Both the position numbers and the translations under genes were made by a program. From contig JAIUOM010000014.1 of NCBI GenBank assembly GCA_020161215.1, positions 1-51,027 of the forward strand: a stretch of DNA of 51,027 nucleotides, in the 5' to 3' direction. The notes under the pieces were generated by a model. The model was not told the origin of the DNA, ran no database searches, and saw only the letters and a list, made by a program, of their open reading frames with translations. This DNA is from Pseudomonadota bacterium. GTDB lineage: Bacteria; Pseudomonadota; Gammaproteobacteria; Burkholderiales; Burkholderiaceae_C. The first letter of the stretch is position 1. The number at the start of each line of letters is the position of its first letter. This document shows positions 34,626 to 42,821 of this stretch, in pieces.

Positions 34626-35234
34626 ATGGTCACACGCAAATTCATCGGGCGACGGCCCACTGCAGCCACTGCCGACCGCCTGCCGCCAGGGCAGTTCAAG
34701 ACAGATGGTTTTCCTGTGCTCTCGAAAGGACCGACGCCTCGTATCGACATGGCCGCTTGGCGGTTCACTCTGAGCAACGGTCCTCGACCCGTGAAAAGCT
34801 GGAGCTGGGACGAGTTCATGGCGCTGCCGCGCACCGTGTGGCAGGGCGACATCCACTGCGTCACGACGTGGTCCAAGTTCGACACGCGCTGGGAAGGCGT
34901 GACCATCGACGACCTACTGGCAGACGCCGGCCTAGCGGCTCCCACACCCTGGCTGCTGGCGCTGTCGCTAGACGATTACGACACCAACGTGCCTGTTGCC
35001 GATTTGCTCAGCGGCCGCGCCATGGTCGCCACGCATTATGAAGGCGAGCCGTTGGCGCCTGAGCACGGCGGTCCGGCCCGCTTGCTGGTACCGCACCTGT
35101 ACTTCTGGAAGAGCGCGAAGTGGATCAAAGGGCTCAAGTTCACCGCGCGCGACGAAGCCGGGTTCTGGGAGCTACGTGGCTATCACATGTACGGCGACCC
35201 CTGGCGGCAGCAACGTTATTCGAGCGATCGTTGA
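34626..35234 (+). CDS. Cytosolic sulfite-oxidase-fold molybdoenzyme (copy 2)
   Basis: The 202-residue single-domain protein has Mo-ligand Cys78 in DIHCVTTWSKFDTRW, followed by PEHGGPARLLVPHLYFWKSA and GFWELRGYHMYGDP. It is the paralogue of the gene at 28682-29290 and likewise has no export signal. Its stop overlaps the start of a flavin reductase gene (TGATG), so the two form a coupled pair, NAD(P)H oxidation serving the molybdenum centre. Substrate is not visible from sequence. In the methionine-sulfoxide-repair context an S- or N-oxide is the best guess. Confidence 0.88.
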   Translation: MVTRKFIGRRPTAATADRLPPGQFKTDGFPVLSKGPTPRIDMAAWRFTLSNGPRPVKSWSWDEFMALPRTVWQGDIHCVTTWSKFDTRWEGVTIDDLLADAGLAAPTPWLLALSLDDYDTNVPVADLLSGRAMVATHYEGEPLAPEHGGPARLLVPHLYFWKSAKWIKGLKFTARDEAGFWELRGYHMYGDPWRQQRYSSDR

Positions 35235-36022
35235 TGACGACCGGTGAGCAAAACGGCCCGTGGCGCGACGTCAAAATCGAGCGCATTGAGCAACTCACGC
35301 CGCGCATCAAGAGCTTATTTCTCGAACTGCCCGCATTGGCTTCTCACCGTGCGGGTCAACACGTCAATGTGCGGCTGACTGCTCCCGATGGTTATGCCGC
35401 GCAACGCAGCTATTCCATTGCATCGGTGCCTGGCGCCGATACCGTCGAGCTCATCATCGAGAAGCTCGACGATGGTGAGGTGTCGCCTTTTTTCCATGAC
35501 ATCGCTGAGGCGGGAGAAAGTATCGAAGTGCGTGGGCCGCTCGGTGGGCACTTCGTCTGGGGGCCGGCCGATGGCGGGCCGCTGTTGTTGATCGCGGGCG
35601 GTTCCGGCATCGCGCCGTTGATGGCGATGGTGCGCGCGTGGGCCGCGGACCTCACAGCGGGAATGGCGCAGGCAGGCGCCACGGCCGAACTGCAGCCGAT
35701 GTCTATGCACGTGCTGTTGGTCTGCTCCGCACGCACCCCGGCCGACCTACCCTTCCGTGCCGAGTTGCTCGCACTCGAAGCAGCTCGGCCCGAATTCACC
35801 TTCATCGCAGTGACCACGCGCGAGCCACCACCTCGGCCGACCGACCTGGGCCGACGGCTCGATGCTGCTGCCATCGCCAGCGTGCTCGGCCGCTGGGGTC
35901 ACGCGCCTCGTCACGTTTTCGTGTGTGGCGCCAATCGGTTCGTCGAAGCCGTGGCTAACGGACTGATTGATGCCGGCATACCAGCAGCTCATATAAAAAC
36001 TGAGCGGTACGGCGGCGCATAA
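35234..36022 (+). CDS. Ferredoxin-NADP reductase-like flavoprotein partner of the molybdoenzyme
   Basis: The 262-residue protein has the FNR fold: FAD motif RSYSIAS (residues 58-64), NAD(P) motif AGGSGIAPLMAM (121-132) and the terminal CGANRFVEAV. There is no 2Fe-2S domain, so electrons leave from FAD directly to the partner. It is translationally coupled to the molybdoenzyme, which replaces the usual haem membrane partner (MsrQ) of MsrP-type systems. The start is ATG 35234, overlapping the previous stop. A longer frame upstream is an artefact of the overlap. Confidence 0.9.
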   Translation: MTTGEQNGPWRDVKIERIEQLTPRIKSLFLELPALASHRAGQHVNVRLTAPDGYAAQRSYSIASVPGADTVELIIEKLDDGEVSPFFHDIAEAGESIEVRGPLGGHFVWGPADGGPLLLIAGGSGIAPLMAMVRAWAADLTAGMAQAGATAELQPMSMHVLLVCSARTPADLPFRAELLALEAARPEFTFIAVTTREPPPRPTDLGRRLDAAAIASVLGRWGHAPRHVFVCGANRFVEAVANGLIDAGIPAAHIKTERYGGA

Positions 36023-36141
36023 AGTTCGGGCTACGTCCGCGAGCAATGCGAGGCCCTTGCTCGACGCTCCCGGTGCTCTTGCGCGCGACGATCGGCCCGG
36101 AGGGGTGTATTGCCGTGCGCGGATCAGAAGATGCGCTGCCC

Positions 36142-37947
36142 TTATTTCTCCCGGCTGTCTCGCATCCCCGCAGCCCGATTGAACACAAGCGTGCCATCGT
36201 CGGCTGCTTTTGCATCCACTACGAAGTACCCGTGCCGCTCAAACTGGAACGCAGCACCGCCAAACTTCGCTACGGCCAATGACGGCTCTGCGAAGGCCGC
36301 GCATGTCACCAGGCTCTCCCTGTTCAGCTCGTCCAGCATTTCCCCGCTGCCCGGCTGTGGTGTGGCAAACAGCCGTTCATACAAGCGCACCTCGACCGGC
36401 ACCGCATCGGCAACCGCGACCCAGGTGATGTTGCCCTTCACCTTTACCGCATCCGCGCCGGGCGTGCCGCTCTTGGTATCGGGCACCAGCGTGGCCAGCA
36501 CTTCGACCAGCTTGCCGCCGGCGTCGCGCGTGGCACCCGTGCATACGATGGTGTGGCCGTATTTCAGGCGCACCTTGTTGCCTGGGAACAAGCGGAAGAA
36601 GCCCTTGGGTTGCACGTCCTCGTAGTCGGTACGTTCGATCCACACTTCGCGGCCGATCTTGAAGCGTCGTAGGCCGCCTTCGGGGTCGCGCGGGTTCACA
36701 GGAGCGGTGCAGTCGTCCAGCAAAGCGTCGCTGCCCATCAACTCGGCCCAGTTGGTGATGACGAGCTTCACCGGGTCGAGCACGGCCATTGCGCGCGTGG
36801 CAATGGGGTCGAGCGTGTCGCGGAGCGCCGCTTCTAGGCTCGCGTAGTCAATCCAGCCGCCGGACTTGGTCACGCCGCTGCGTTCGCAGAAAAGCTTGAG
36901 CGCTTCGGGTGTGTAGCCGCGGCGGCGGAGGCCCGCGATGGTGGGCATTCGCGGGTCATCCCAGCCATCGACGTGCCCGTCTTCGACCAGTTGGCGCAGC
37001 TTGCGCTTGCTGGTGATCACGTGCGTCACATTGAGCCGTGCGAATTCATATTGACGCGGATGCGGGCTGGCGATCAAGCCCCCTTCTGCCAAGCGGTAGA
37101 GCAGCCAGTCGTAGAACGGTCTCTGGTCTTCGAACTCCAACGTGGCAATCGAATGGGTGATCTGCTCCAACGCGTCCTCGATTGGATGTGCATAGGTGTA
37201 CATGGGATAGATGCACCACATATCGCCAGTGTTGTGGTGCGTGGCCCGGCGTATGCGGTAGAGCGCCGGGTCGCGCATGTTGATGTTGGGGTTGGCCATG
37301 TCGATCTTCGCGCGCAGCGTGGCGGCGCCGTCTTCGATCTCACCGTCGCGCATCTGCCGGAAGTACGCGAGGTTCTCGGCGGGGCTACGGGCACGGAACG
37401 GGCTGTCAATGCCTGGCGTGTTGAAGTCGCCGCGCGTGGCACGCATCTGGTCAGGCGTCTGCTCGTCCACGTAGGCGAGCCCGGCGGTGATCAGGTACTC
37501 GGCGGCGCGGTACATGAAGTCAAAGTAATCGCTGGCGAAGTATTCATGCGGCTGTGCGATGCCGGGCGCGTCGGGGCGGTCGGCCAAGTAGGTCTCATAA
37601 CCTAGCCACTTCACCGCGTCGCGGATGCCATCAACATATTCCTGCTCTTCCTTTTCAGGGTTGGTGTCATCGAAGCGCAGGTGACACACGCCGCCATATT
37701 CTTTGGCGAGCTCGAAGTTGAGCCAGATGCTCTTGGCGTGGCCAATGTGCAGGTAGCCGTTGGGTTCGGGCGGGAAGCGCGTGCGGACCTTGGCAGGGTC
37801 TTGCATGCCTTGCGCATGGTGTAGCGAGTCGCCGGGGCTGCCTCCCCATTTGCGCGCTGCATAGACGCCATGCTTAAGGTCGTTTTCGATGACGTGGCGT
37901 AGAAAATTACTTGGCTTGGTGGAATCTTTGTCTACGAGAGAAGTCAT
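36142..37947 (-). CDS. glnS: Glutaminyl-tRNA synthetase (GlnRS) on the mobile island
   Basis: The 601-residue class I synthetase charges tRNA-Gln. It has the HIGH motif at residues 67-70 (PPEPNGYLHIGHAKS), the tRNA-acceptor contacts RFDDTNPEKEEQEYV, the KMSKS equivalent VITSKRKLR and the two-barrel anticodon-binding domain (IGREVWIERTDYEDVQPKG, and the later KVRLKYGHTIVCTG). Length and N-terminal segment match betaproteobacterial GlnRS. It is complete, without frameshift. It is convergent with the flavin reductase gene and divergent from the hydrolase-OsmC gene. As every cell already has a GlnRS, this is an accessory copy; its purpose is unexplained. Confidence 0.95.
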   Translation of the reverse strand: MTSLVDKDSTKPSNFLRHVIENDLKHGVYAARKWGGSPGDSLHHAQGMQDPAKVRTRFPPEPNGYLHIGHAKSIWLNFELAKEYGGVCHLRFDDTNPEKEEQEYVDGIRDAVKWLGYETYLADRPDAPGIAQPHEYFASDYFDFMYRAAEYLITAGLAYVDEQTPDQMRATRGDFNTPGIDSPFRARSPAENLAYFRQMRDGEIEDGAATLRAKIDMANPNINMRDPALYRIRRATHHNTGDMWCIYPMYTYAHPIEDALEQITHSIATLEFEDQRPFYDWLLYRLAEGGLIASPHPRQYEFARLNVTHVITSKRKLRQLVEDGHVDGWDDPRMPTIAGLRRRGYTPEALKLFCERSGVTKSGGWIDYASLEAALRDTLDPIATRAMAVLDPVKLVITNWAELMGSDALLDDCTAPVNPRDPEGGLRRFKIGREVWIERTDYEDVQPKGFFRLFPGNKVRLKYGHTIVCTGATRDAGGKLVEVLATLVPDTKSGTPGADAVKVKGNITWVAVADAVPVEVRLYERLFATPQPGSGEMLDELNRESLVTCAAFAEPSLAVAKFGGAAFQFERHGYFVVDAKAADDGTLVFNRAAGMRDSREK

Positions 37948-38120
37948 CTGTTCATTCTAGTAACGCCCACGGTGTGTGGCCCGTTTCAGTTTTGTGAAGT
38001 GGACTCGTTGCCCAATTTCCAGGATTGTGAAGACTGGCGCGTGGATAGATTTCGTGTTGGAATCTTGAAGTCGCGGCCAGCCTGATAGCGGTTAAACGTG
38101 CGTATTAACTTCAGTGAAAC

Positions 38121-39353
38121 ATGATCAGCCATAAAGTTGAATTCCCTGGGAGCCTCGGCCATCTGCTGGCCGCACGGCTTGATCAACCAAACACTTTGCC
38201 AAGGGCGTGGGCTGTCTTCGCACACTGCTTCACGTGCTCCAAAGACTCGAAGGCGGCCGCCTACATTGCGCGTGCGTTGGTCGAGGCCGGGTTCGGCGTG
38301 CTTCGCTTCGATTTCACAGGGTTGGGTGGTAGCGGCGGTGACTTCGCAAACACCCATTTCAGTTCAAACGTCGGCGATCTGGTCTCGGCGGCCGACTGGC
38401 TGCGAAGTGAGCATGGCGCGCCAGCACTCCTCATCGGGCATTCGCTTGGCGGCGCAGCCGTTCTGGCCGCTGCACACCGCATTGCCGATGCTCGTGCAGT
38501 GGTGACGCTGGGCGCGCCCTTCGAACCGGCACATGTTGTGCACCATTTTGGCGAGGGTCTGGCTCTCATCGAGACCGACGGCGAGGCCCGTGTCACGCTT
38601 GCAGGCCGCGAGTTCACATTGCGGCGGGAGTTTCTTGACGACGTCGCCTCCCAGCCGCAGGCCGAGCGCATCCGTGCGTTGCGTCGGCCGCTGCTTGTGC
38701 TGCACGCGCCTGGCGACACGATCGTTGGAGTAGACAACGCACGCCGAATCTTCGAACAGGCGCTGCACCCCAAGTCCTTCGTCTCGCTCGACGATGCCGA
38801 CCATCTGCTCAATAGTCAGGGCGATGCCGCATACGCCGCCGGGCTCATCGCTGCCTGGGCGAAGCGGTACTTGCCGGCTCCAGCCCCTTCGAGCCCAGTT
38901 GCGTCAACACCCGAAGCGGGGCCGCTGCCCGTTGGCGCTGTACGAATCAGTGACCTGCCTGGCAACTTTGCCGTCAACGTTGAAGCAGGGCGCCACACGT
39001 TGGTGAGTGACGAACCAGTGGAGGTGGGCGGTGACGACCTCGGCATGGGGCCATACGACCTTCTGCTTGGTGGGCTAGGAGCTTGCACGGCGATGACGTT
39101 GCGCCTTTATGCTCGCCATAAAAAATGGCCCCTCGAGGATGTCCGGGTCACGTTGACCCACGCCAAGATCCACGCTGCGGACTGCGCGGAATGTGAGACC
39201 AAGGAAGGCAAGATCGACCGCATCGAGCGGACGGTGGAACTCGCGGGGCCACTCGATGCGCCGCAACGAGCTCGTTTGCTGGAGATCGCGGACAAATGCC
39301 CTGTGCACCGCACGCTCACCTCCGAGATTGAGGTCAAGACGCACTTGGCCTAG
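38121..39353 (+). CDS. Bifunctional alpha/beta hydrolase-OsmC protein
   Basis: The 410-residue protein fuses a serine hydrolase (nucleophile Ser108 in GHSLGG, Asp199 in APGDTIVG, His228 in DDADHLLN; residues 1-255) to an OsmC/Ohr domain (about 275-408) with the peroxidatic pair Cys322 ([11 protein letters not shown]) and Cys393 ([11 protein letters not shown]). OsmC domains reduce organic hydroperoxides; the hydrolase may release oxidised acyl groups. It is divergent from glnS, with a 173-bp spacer. The ATG precedes [10 protein letters not shown], and both domains are complete. Confidence 0.92.
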   Translation: MISHKVEFPGSLGHLLAARLDQPNTLPRAWAVFAHCFTCSKDSKAAAYIARALVEAGFGVLRFDFTGLGGSGGDFANTHFSSNVGDLVSAADWLRSEHGAPALLIGHSLGGAAVLAAAHRIADARAVVTLGAPFEPAHVVHHFGEGLALIETDGEARVTLAGREFTLRREFLDDVASQPQAERIRALRRPLLVLHAPGDTIVGVDNARRIFEQALHPKSFVSLDDADHLLNSQGDAAYAAGLIAAWAKRYLPAPAPSSPVASTPEAGPLPVGAVRISDLPGNFAVNVEAGRHTLVSDEPVEVGGDDLGMGPYDLLLGGLGACTAMTLRLYARHKKWPLEDVRVTLTHAKIHAADCAECETKEGKIDRIERTVELAGPLDAPQRARLLEIADKCPVHRTLTSEIEVKTHLA

Positions 39354-39577
39354 GGACTTGGCTGTTCCGCCGTGGGACAGACGAAGACAAAAGCGTGAAG
39401 CAATGCGTCTGCGCACGGCTGGTGCCGACGGTGAAGACAGTCTTCGACAAAGGAACCGAGCTCACGCGCAAGCAGTACACACGACATCCGACAAGAAAAA
39501 TCCGTTTGTACGTATTTTCCAGCCGATTGTTGCAATCGAGTCGGCCCACGCTGAGCGGTTTATCTTAGGATGCACTT

Positions 39578-39743
39578 CAGACGCGTGGCGACAGCCACCT
39601 GGGCCACGTGTTCCCCGACGGCCCCGCGGGACCGAGGGGGCCTGCGCTATTGCATCAACTCGGCGTCCTTGCGCTTCATCCCTCGAGACGAGATGGCTGC
39701 CGAGGGTTACGGCGCCTATCTCGACCAAGTGGAGAACGTTTGA
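39578..39743 (+). pseudogene. msrB remnant (N-terminus lost, frameshifted)
   Basis: Reading [13 protein letters not shown] in one frame and [20 protein letters not shown], then [16 protein letters not shown] and a stop in the next frame reconstructs the C-terminal third of MsrB, including the catalytic Cys. The frame shift lies in the run around 39620-39632. The first two thirds, including most zinc ligands, are missing. Its stop still overlaps the msrA start (TGATG), so a former msrB-msrA operon decayed while msrA survived. Confidence 0.85.
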
Positions 39744-40258
39744 TGAATCACGAAAAAGCCATCCTGGCCGGCGGTTGTTTCTGGGGAATGCAGGATCTCA
39801 TCCGCAAGCAGCCCGGCATCATCTCGACTCGCGTGGGTTACACCGGCGGCGATGTTCCGAACGCCACGTATCGCAATCACGGCACGCATGCCGAAGGGAT
39901 CGAGATCATCTTTGACCCCGAGCTGACGAGTTACCGGAAAATTCTGGAGTTCTTCTTCCAAATTCACGACCCGACGACGAAGAACCGTCAGGGCAATGAC
40001 CGTGGGCTCTCCTACCGGTCTGCCATCTACTACCTCGGCGTGGAGCAGAAGCACGTTGCCGAAGAGACGATCGCCGATGTGGATGCGTCCGGACTGTGGG
40101 GAGGCAAAGTGGTCACCGAGGTCGAGCCGGCCGGTGATTTCTGGCAGGCCGAGCCGGAGCACCAAGACTATCTGGAGAAGCTCCCGGGAGGCTATACATG
40201 CCACTTCCCACGTGCAGACTGGATCCTTCCAAAGCGCAAAAACGCTGACGAAAAGTAG
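39743..40258 (+). CDS. msrA: Peptide methionine-S-sulfoxide reductase MsrA
   Basis: The 171-residue protein has catalytic Cys12 in [11 protein letters not shown] and the conserved segments [38 protein letters not shown] and YRSAIYY. Cys153 in [11 protein letters not shown] is a possible resolving residue. It reduces Met-S-sulfoxide in proteins using thioredoxin. The ATG overlaps the stop of the msrB remnant by one base. Longer in-frame extension upstream is the remnant in another frame, not part of this protein. Confidence 0.94.
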   Translation: MNHEKAILAGGCFWGMQDLIRKQPGIISTRVGYTGGDVPNATYRNHGTHAEGIEIIFDPELTSYRKILEFFFQIHDPTTKNRQGNDRGLSYRSAIYYLGVEQKHVAEETIADVDASGLWGGKVVTEVEPAGDFWQAEPEHQDYLEKLPGGYTCHFPRADWILPKRKNADEK

Positions 40259-40311
40259 GTAGCAGCCGGGACTGCATCGGAACAGGCTTCAATGCCGTGC
40301 TGCTGCGTCAT
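40193..40311 (+). repeat. Copy A of a degenerate duplication (msrA 3' end and downstream DNA)
   Basis: The last 65 bp of msrA and about 50 bp beyond resemble 41889-42000. Both share GCTATACNTG, the coding segment for YTCH and P-R, and a later block GACTGC, then CGGA, then AGGCTTCA, then TGCCGT. They lie in direct orientation about 1.7 kb apart. Confidence 0.65.
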
Positions 40312-40381
40312 CCACTGATGATGTTTGGGCCGCCGGATGCGACAAGGCCCTTCAGAATCTTGACCATTGAAAAGGATCCTC

Positions 40382-40801
40382 ATGTCCGATAACAGCTTCA
40401 CCTCCCGCTCCGTCACTCGAGAGGCCGCCGCCCGCCTCATCGCCCAGACCATCACCGCCGCTCAGCGCATCGGATTCGAACCGGTCGTCGCGATCGTCGA
40501 TGTGGCTGGCAACCTGAAGGCGTTTGAACGCAGCGATCGCAGTTCCTATCTTGCCGTCAACATTGCCATCGACAAGGCCTACACTGCGGCATCCTTTGGC
40601 CTGTCGACAGCCCAGTGGGTCGACCTTTTGGAAGATCGCGGCGCTTCGAACCTACGCCACGTTCCCCGCGTCATGGCCGCCGCTGGCGGGTTTCCGATCA
40701 TGGAGGACGGCGCGATTATTGGCGGGATCGGCATTTCCGGGGGAAGCTGGGCGCAGGACCAGGAAGCTGGCGAAGAAGCCCTTCGCAATTTTTCCAAGTG
40801 A
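40382..40801 (+). CDS. GlcG/HbpS family protein (haem-binding-like)
   Basis: The 139-residue protein has the family core: AARLIAQTITAAQRIGFEPV, VAIVDVAGNLKAFERSDRSS, IDKAYTAASFG and GGFPIMEDGAIIGGIGISGG. HbpS in Streptomyces binds haem and participates in redox sensing; many relatives are of unknown function. The ATG at 40382 has AAAAGGA six bases upstream and is preferred to an upstream in-frame start. It precedes a quinone-oxidoreductase-like gene by 28 bp in the same direction, probably as an operon. Confidence 0.88.
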   Translation: MSDNSFTSRSVTREAAARLIAQTITAAQRIGFEPVVAIVDVAGNLKAFERSDRSSYLAVNIAIDKAYTAASFGLSTAQWVDLLEDRGASNLRHVPRVMAAAGGFPIMEDGAIIGGIGISGGSWAQDQEAGEEALRNFSK

Positions 40802-40829
40802 CGTCGACACAATCCTAAAGGAAACACGC

Positions 40830-41849
40830 ATGAAAGCCATCGGATACAGGACTCCATCGCCAATCTCGGCCGCGGATGCCTTCGTCGACATCGAGTTGCC
40901 CAAGCCACAGCCAAAAGACCGTGACATTCTCGTCGAAGTAAAGGCCATTTCGGTCAATCCGGTCGATTACAAGGTCCGTGGTAGCACGCCGCCAGCTGAT
41001 GGCGCTGAATGGAAGGTGCTGGGCTGGGACGTTGCGGGAATCGTCGCGGCGGTCGGCCCCGATGTGACAGGTTTCAAGGTGGGAGAAGAGGTCTGGTATG
41101 CAGGCTCCATCACCCGGTCGGGGGCAAACGCCGAGTTCCATCTCGTCGATGAGCGTATCGTTGGTAAAAAGCCGTCAAAGATCGGCTGGGCCGACGCCGC
41201 GGCGCTCCCGCTGACATCGTTGACCGCATGGGAGGCCTTCTTTGACCGCCTGGATGTGAAGAAGCCGGTTCCCGGCGCCGCTGCCGCCATCCTGATCGTC
41301 GGCGGTGCTGGAGGGGTGGGATCAATCGCCGTTCAGATCGCACGTCAGTTCACTAGCCTCACCGTTATTGCGACGGCTTCGCGTCCTGAGACCAGGGATT
41401 TCGTCGCGTCGCTTGGTGCGCACCACGTGGTCGATCACTCGAAGCCGCTCGCTGACCAGGTTGCAGCATTGGGCATCGGCGCCCCCGCCTTTGTATTCTC
41501 AACGACGCAAACCGCTAAGCATGTCGACGACATCGCCGAATTGATCGCACCGCAGGGGCGTCTATGCCTGATTGACGATCCATCGGGCTTCGACATCATG
41601 AAGTTCAAGCGCAAGGCGGTATCGATCCATCACGAACTCATGTTTACGAGGTCCATCTTCCAGACTCCGGATATGGACGAACAGGGGCGAATCCTCGATG
41701 CGATGTCTAGCGCAGTCGATGATGGAAAGATCCGCTCAACTGCCACGCAGAACCTCGGTTCAATCAACGCCGAAAACCTCAAGAAGGCGCATGCGCAACT
41801 CGAAAGTGGAACGACCATTGGTAAGGTCGTGCTTGAAGGCTTTGCTTGA
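40830..41849 (+). CDS. Zinc-independent MDR-family NAD(P)H quinone/enone reductase
   Basis: The 339-residue medium-chain dehydrogenase has the GroES-like N-domain (VSVNPVDYKVRGSTPP-type segment, LGWDVAGIVAAVGPDVTGFK) and a Rossmann nucleotide site (ILIVGGAGGVGSIAVQIARQ). The catalytic- and structural-zinc cysteines of alcohol dehydrogenases are missing; only one Cys is present (RLCLID). It therefore resembles TIGR02817-type zinc-independent reductases of quinones or electrophilic enones. AAAGGA lies before the ATG. It is downstream of the HbpS-like gene in the same unit. Confidence 0.9.
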   Translation: MKAIGYRTPSPISAADAFVDIELPKPQPKDRDILVEVKAISVNPVDYKVRGSTPPADGAEWKVLGWDVAGIVAAVGPDVTGFKVGEEVWYAGSITRSGANAEFHLVDERIVGKKPSKIGWADAAALPLTSLTAWEAFFDRLDVKKPVPGAAAAILIVGGAGGVGSIAVQIARQFTSLTVIATASRPETRDFVASLGAHHVVDHSKPLADQVAALGIGAPAFVFSTTQTAKHVDDIAELIAPQGRLCLIDDPSGFDIMKFKRKAVSIHHELMFTRSIFQTPDMDEQGRILDAMSSAVDDGKIRSTATQNLGSINAENLKKAHAQLESGTTIGKVVLEGFA

Positions 41850-41869
41850 TCGAGAAAAGGGCGGGTCAT

Positions 41870-42000
41870 ATTCGAAGTTACTGAACGGCTATACCTGTCA
41901 CCTCCCCCGTAGAGGTTGGGTGCTTCCGAAGCGTCAGATCATTGGCGCTGCGCAGCACGCAGCCAAGACTGCAACGGAGAAGGCTTCACTGCCGTTGCAG
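41870..42000 (+). pseudogene. msrA 3'-end fragment (copy B of the duplication)
   Basis: The frame after the reductase stop reads SKLLNGYTCHLPRRGWVLPK, matching [20 protein letters not shown] of msrA at its C-terminus. The similarity continues into the msrA downstream DNA. No start or catalytic domain is present. Differences at about one base in four suggest an old duplication or a fragment from a related msrA. Confidence 0.75.
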
Positions 42001-42119
42001 TCGCGATGGCCCGTTAGCAGTCTTCGTGACTGCGGGTCTACCGATGCAGTCACTGAACCCCGGCCTTGATGGGTTGGTTAATACAAGTTCGTCGCCGTCG
42101 AAGCCCTAGGATAAAAGCC

Positions 42120-42821
42120 ATGTCAGACCTCTCATCCTTTCCGATCACGAGGCGCTGGCCAGCAGCTCATCCCGATTGCCTACAACTTTACGCAGCACCC
42201 ACGCCAAATGGAGTCAAGGTCTCGATCCTGCTGGAGGAAATCGGCTTGGCGTACGAGCCTCACCTCGTTGACATCTCAAAGAACGAGTCGAAGGACCCGG
42301 CGTTCGTATCGTTGAACCCAAACGGCCGCATACCGGCGATCATCGATCCGGCGGGCCCTGACGGCAGACCTATTGCCGTATGGGAATCCGGCGCGATCCT
42401 TCTCTACCTAGCCTACAAGACGGGCCAGCTAATCCCGAGTGCACCCACCAAACGTTACGAAACTCTGACCTGGGTGTTCTTCCACATGTCGGCCATCGGG
42501 CCGATTTTCGGTCAACTCGGATTCTTCGTGCGATTTGGCGGCAAGGACTACGAAGACAAGCGGCCTCGAAAGCGATTTACCGAAGGATCCAAGCGCCTTC
42601 TGGGAGTCTTGGGCCGCCAGCTGGAAGGACGCAACTGGATCGACGAATATTCGATTGCGGGCATTGCTACGCTCGGCACGGTGAATGCGCTGGTAGAATC
42701 GTATGATGCTGACGAGATACTTGGACTCAGCAATTACTCAAACAACCAAGCATGGCTCGGACGCCGGCTGGCTCGACCAGCAGTGCAGCGTGGCCAGCGC
42801 ATCCCTGCGAGGTCTGCATGA
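42120..42821 (+). CDS. Glutathione S-transferase family protein (YghU/YfcG-like)
   Basis: The 233-residue protein has an N-terminal thioredoxin-like GST domain (LQLYAAPTPNGVKVSILLEE, LNPNGRIPAIIDP, VWESGAILLYLA) and an all-helical C-domain (TWVFFHMSAIGPIFGQLGFF, NWIDEYSIAGIATLGTV, and ARPAVQRGQRIPARSA). Nu-class relatives act as disulfide-bond reductases with glutathione. ATG 42120 starts the family alignment; the upstream extension in frame lacks support. Its stop overlaps the corA start (ATGA), so the two are coupled. Base use is somewhat less GC-rich than the ICE core. Confidence 0.9.
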   Translation: MSDLSSFPITRRWPAAHPDCLQLYAAPTPNGVKVSILLEEIGLAYEPHLVDISKNESKDPAFVSLNPNGRIPAIIDPAGPDGRPIAVWESGAILLYLAYKTGQLIPSAPTKRYETLTWVFFHMSAIGPIFGQLGFFVRFGGKDYEDKRPRKRFTEGSKRLLGVLGRQLEGRNWIDEYSIAGIATLGTVNALVESYDADEILGLSNYSNNQAWLGRRLARPAVQRGQRIPARSA

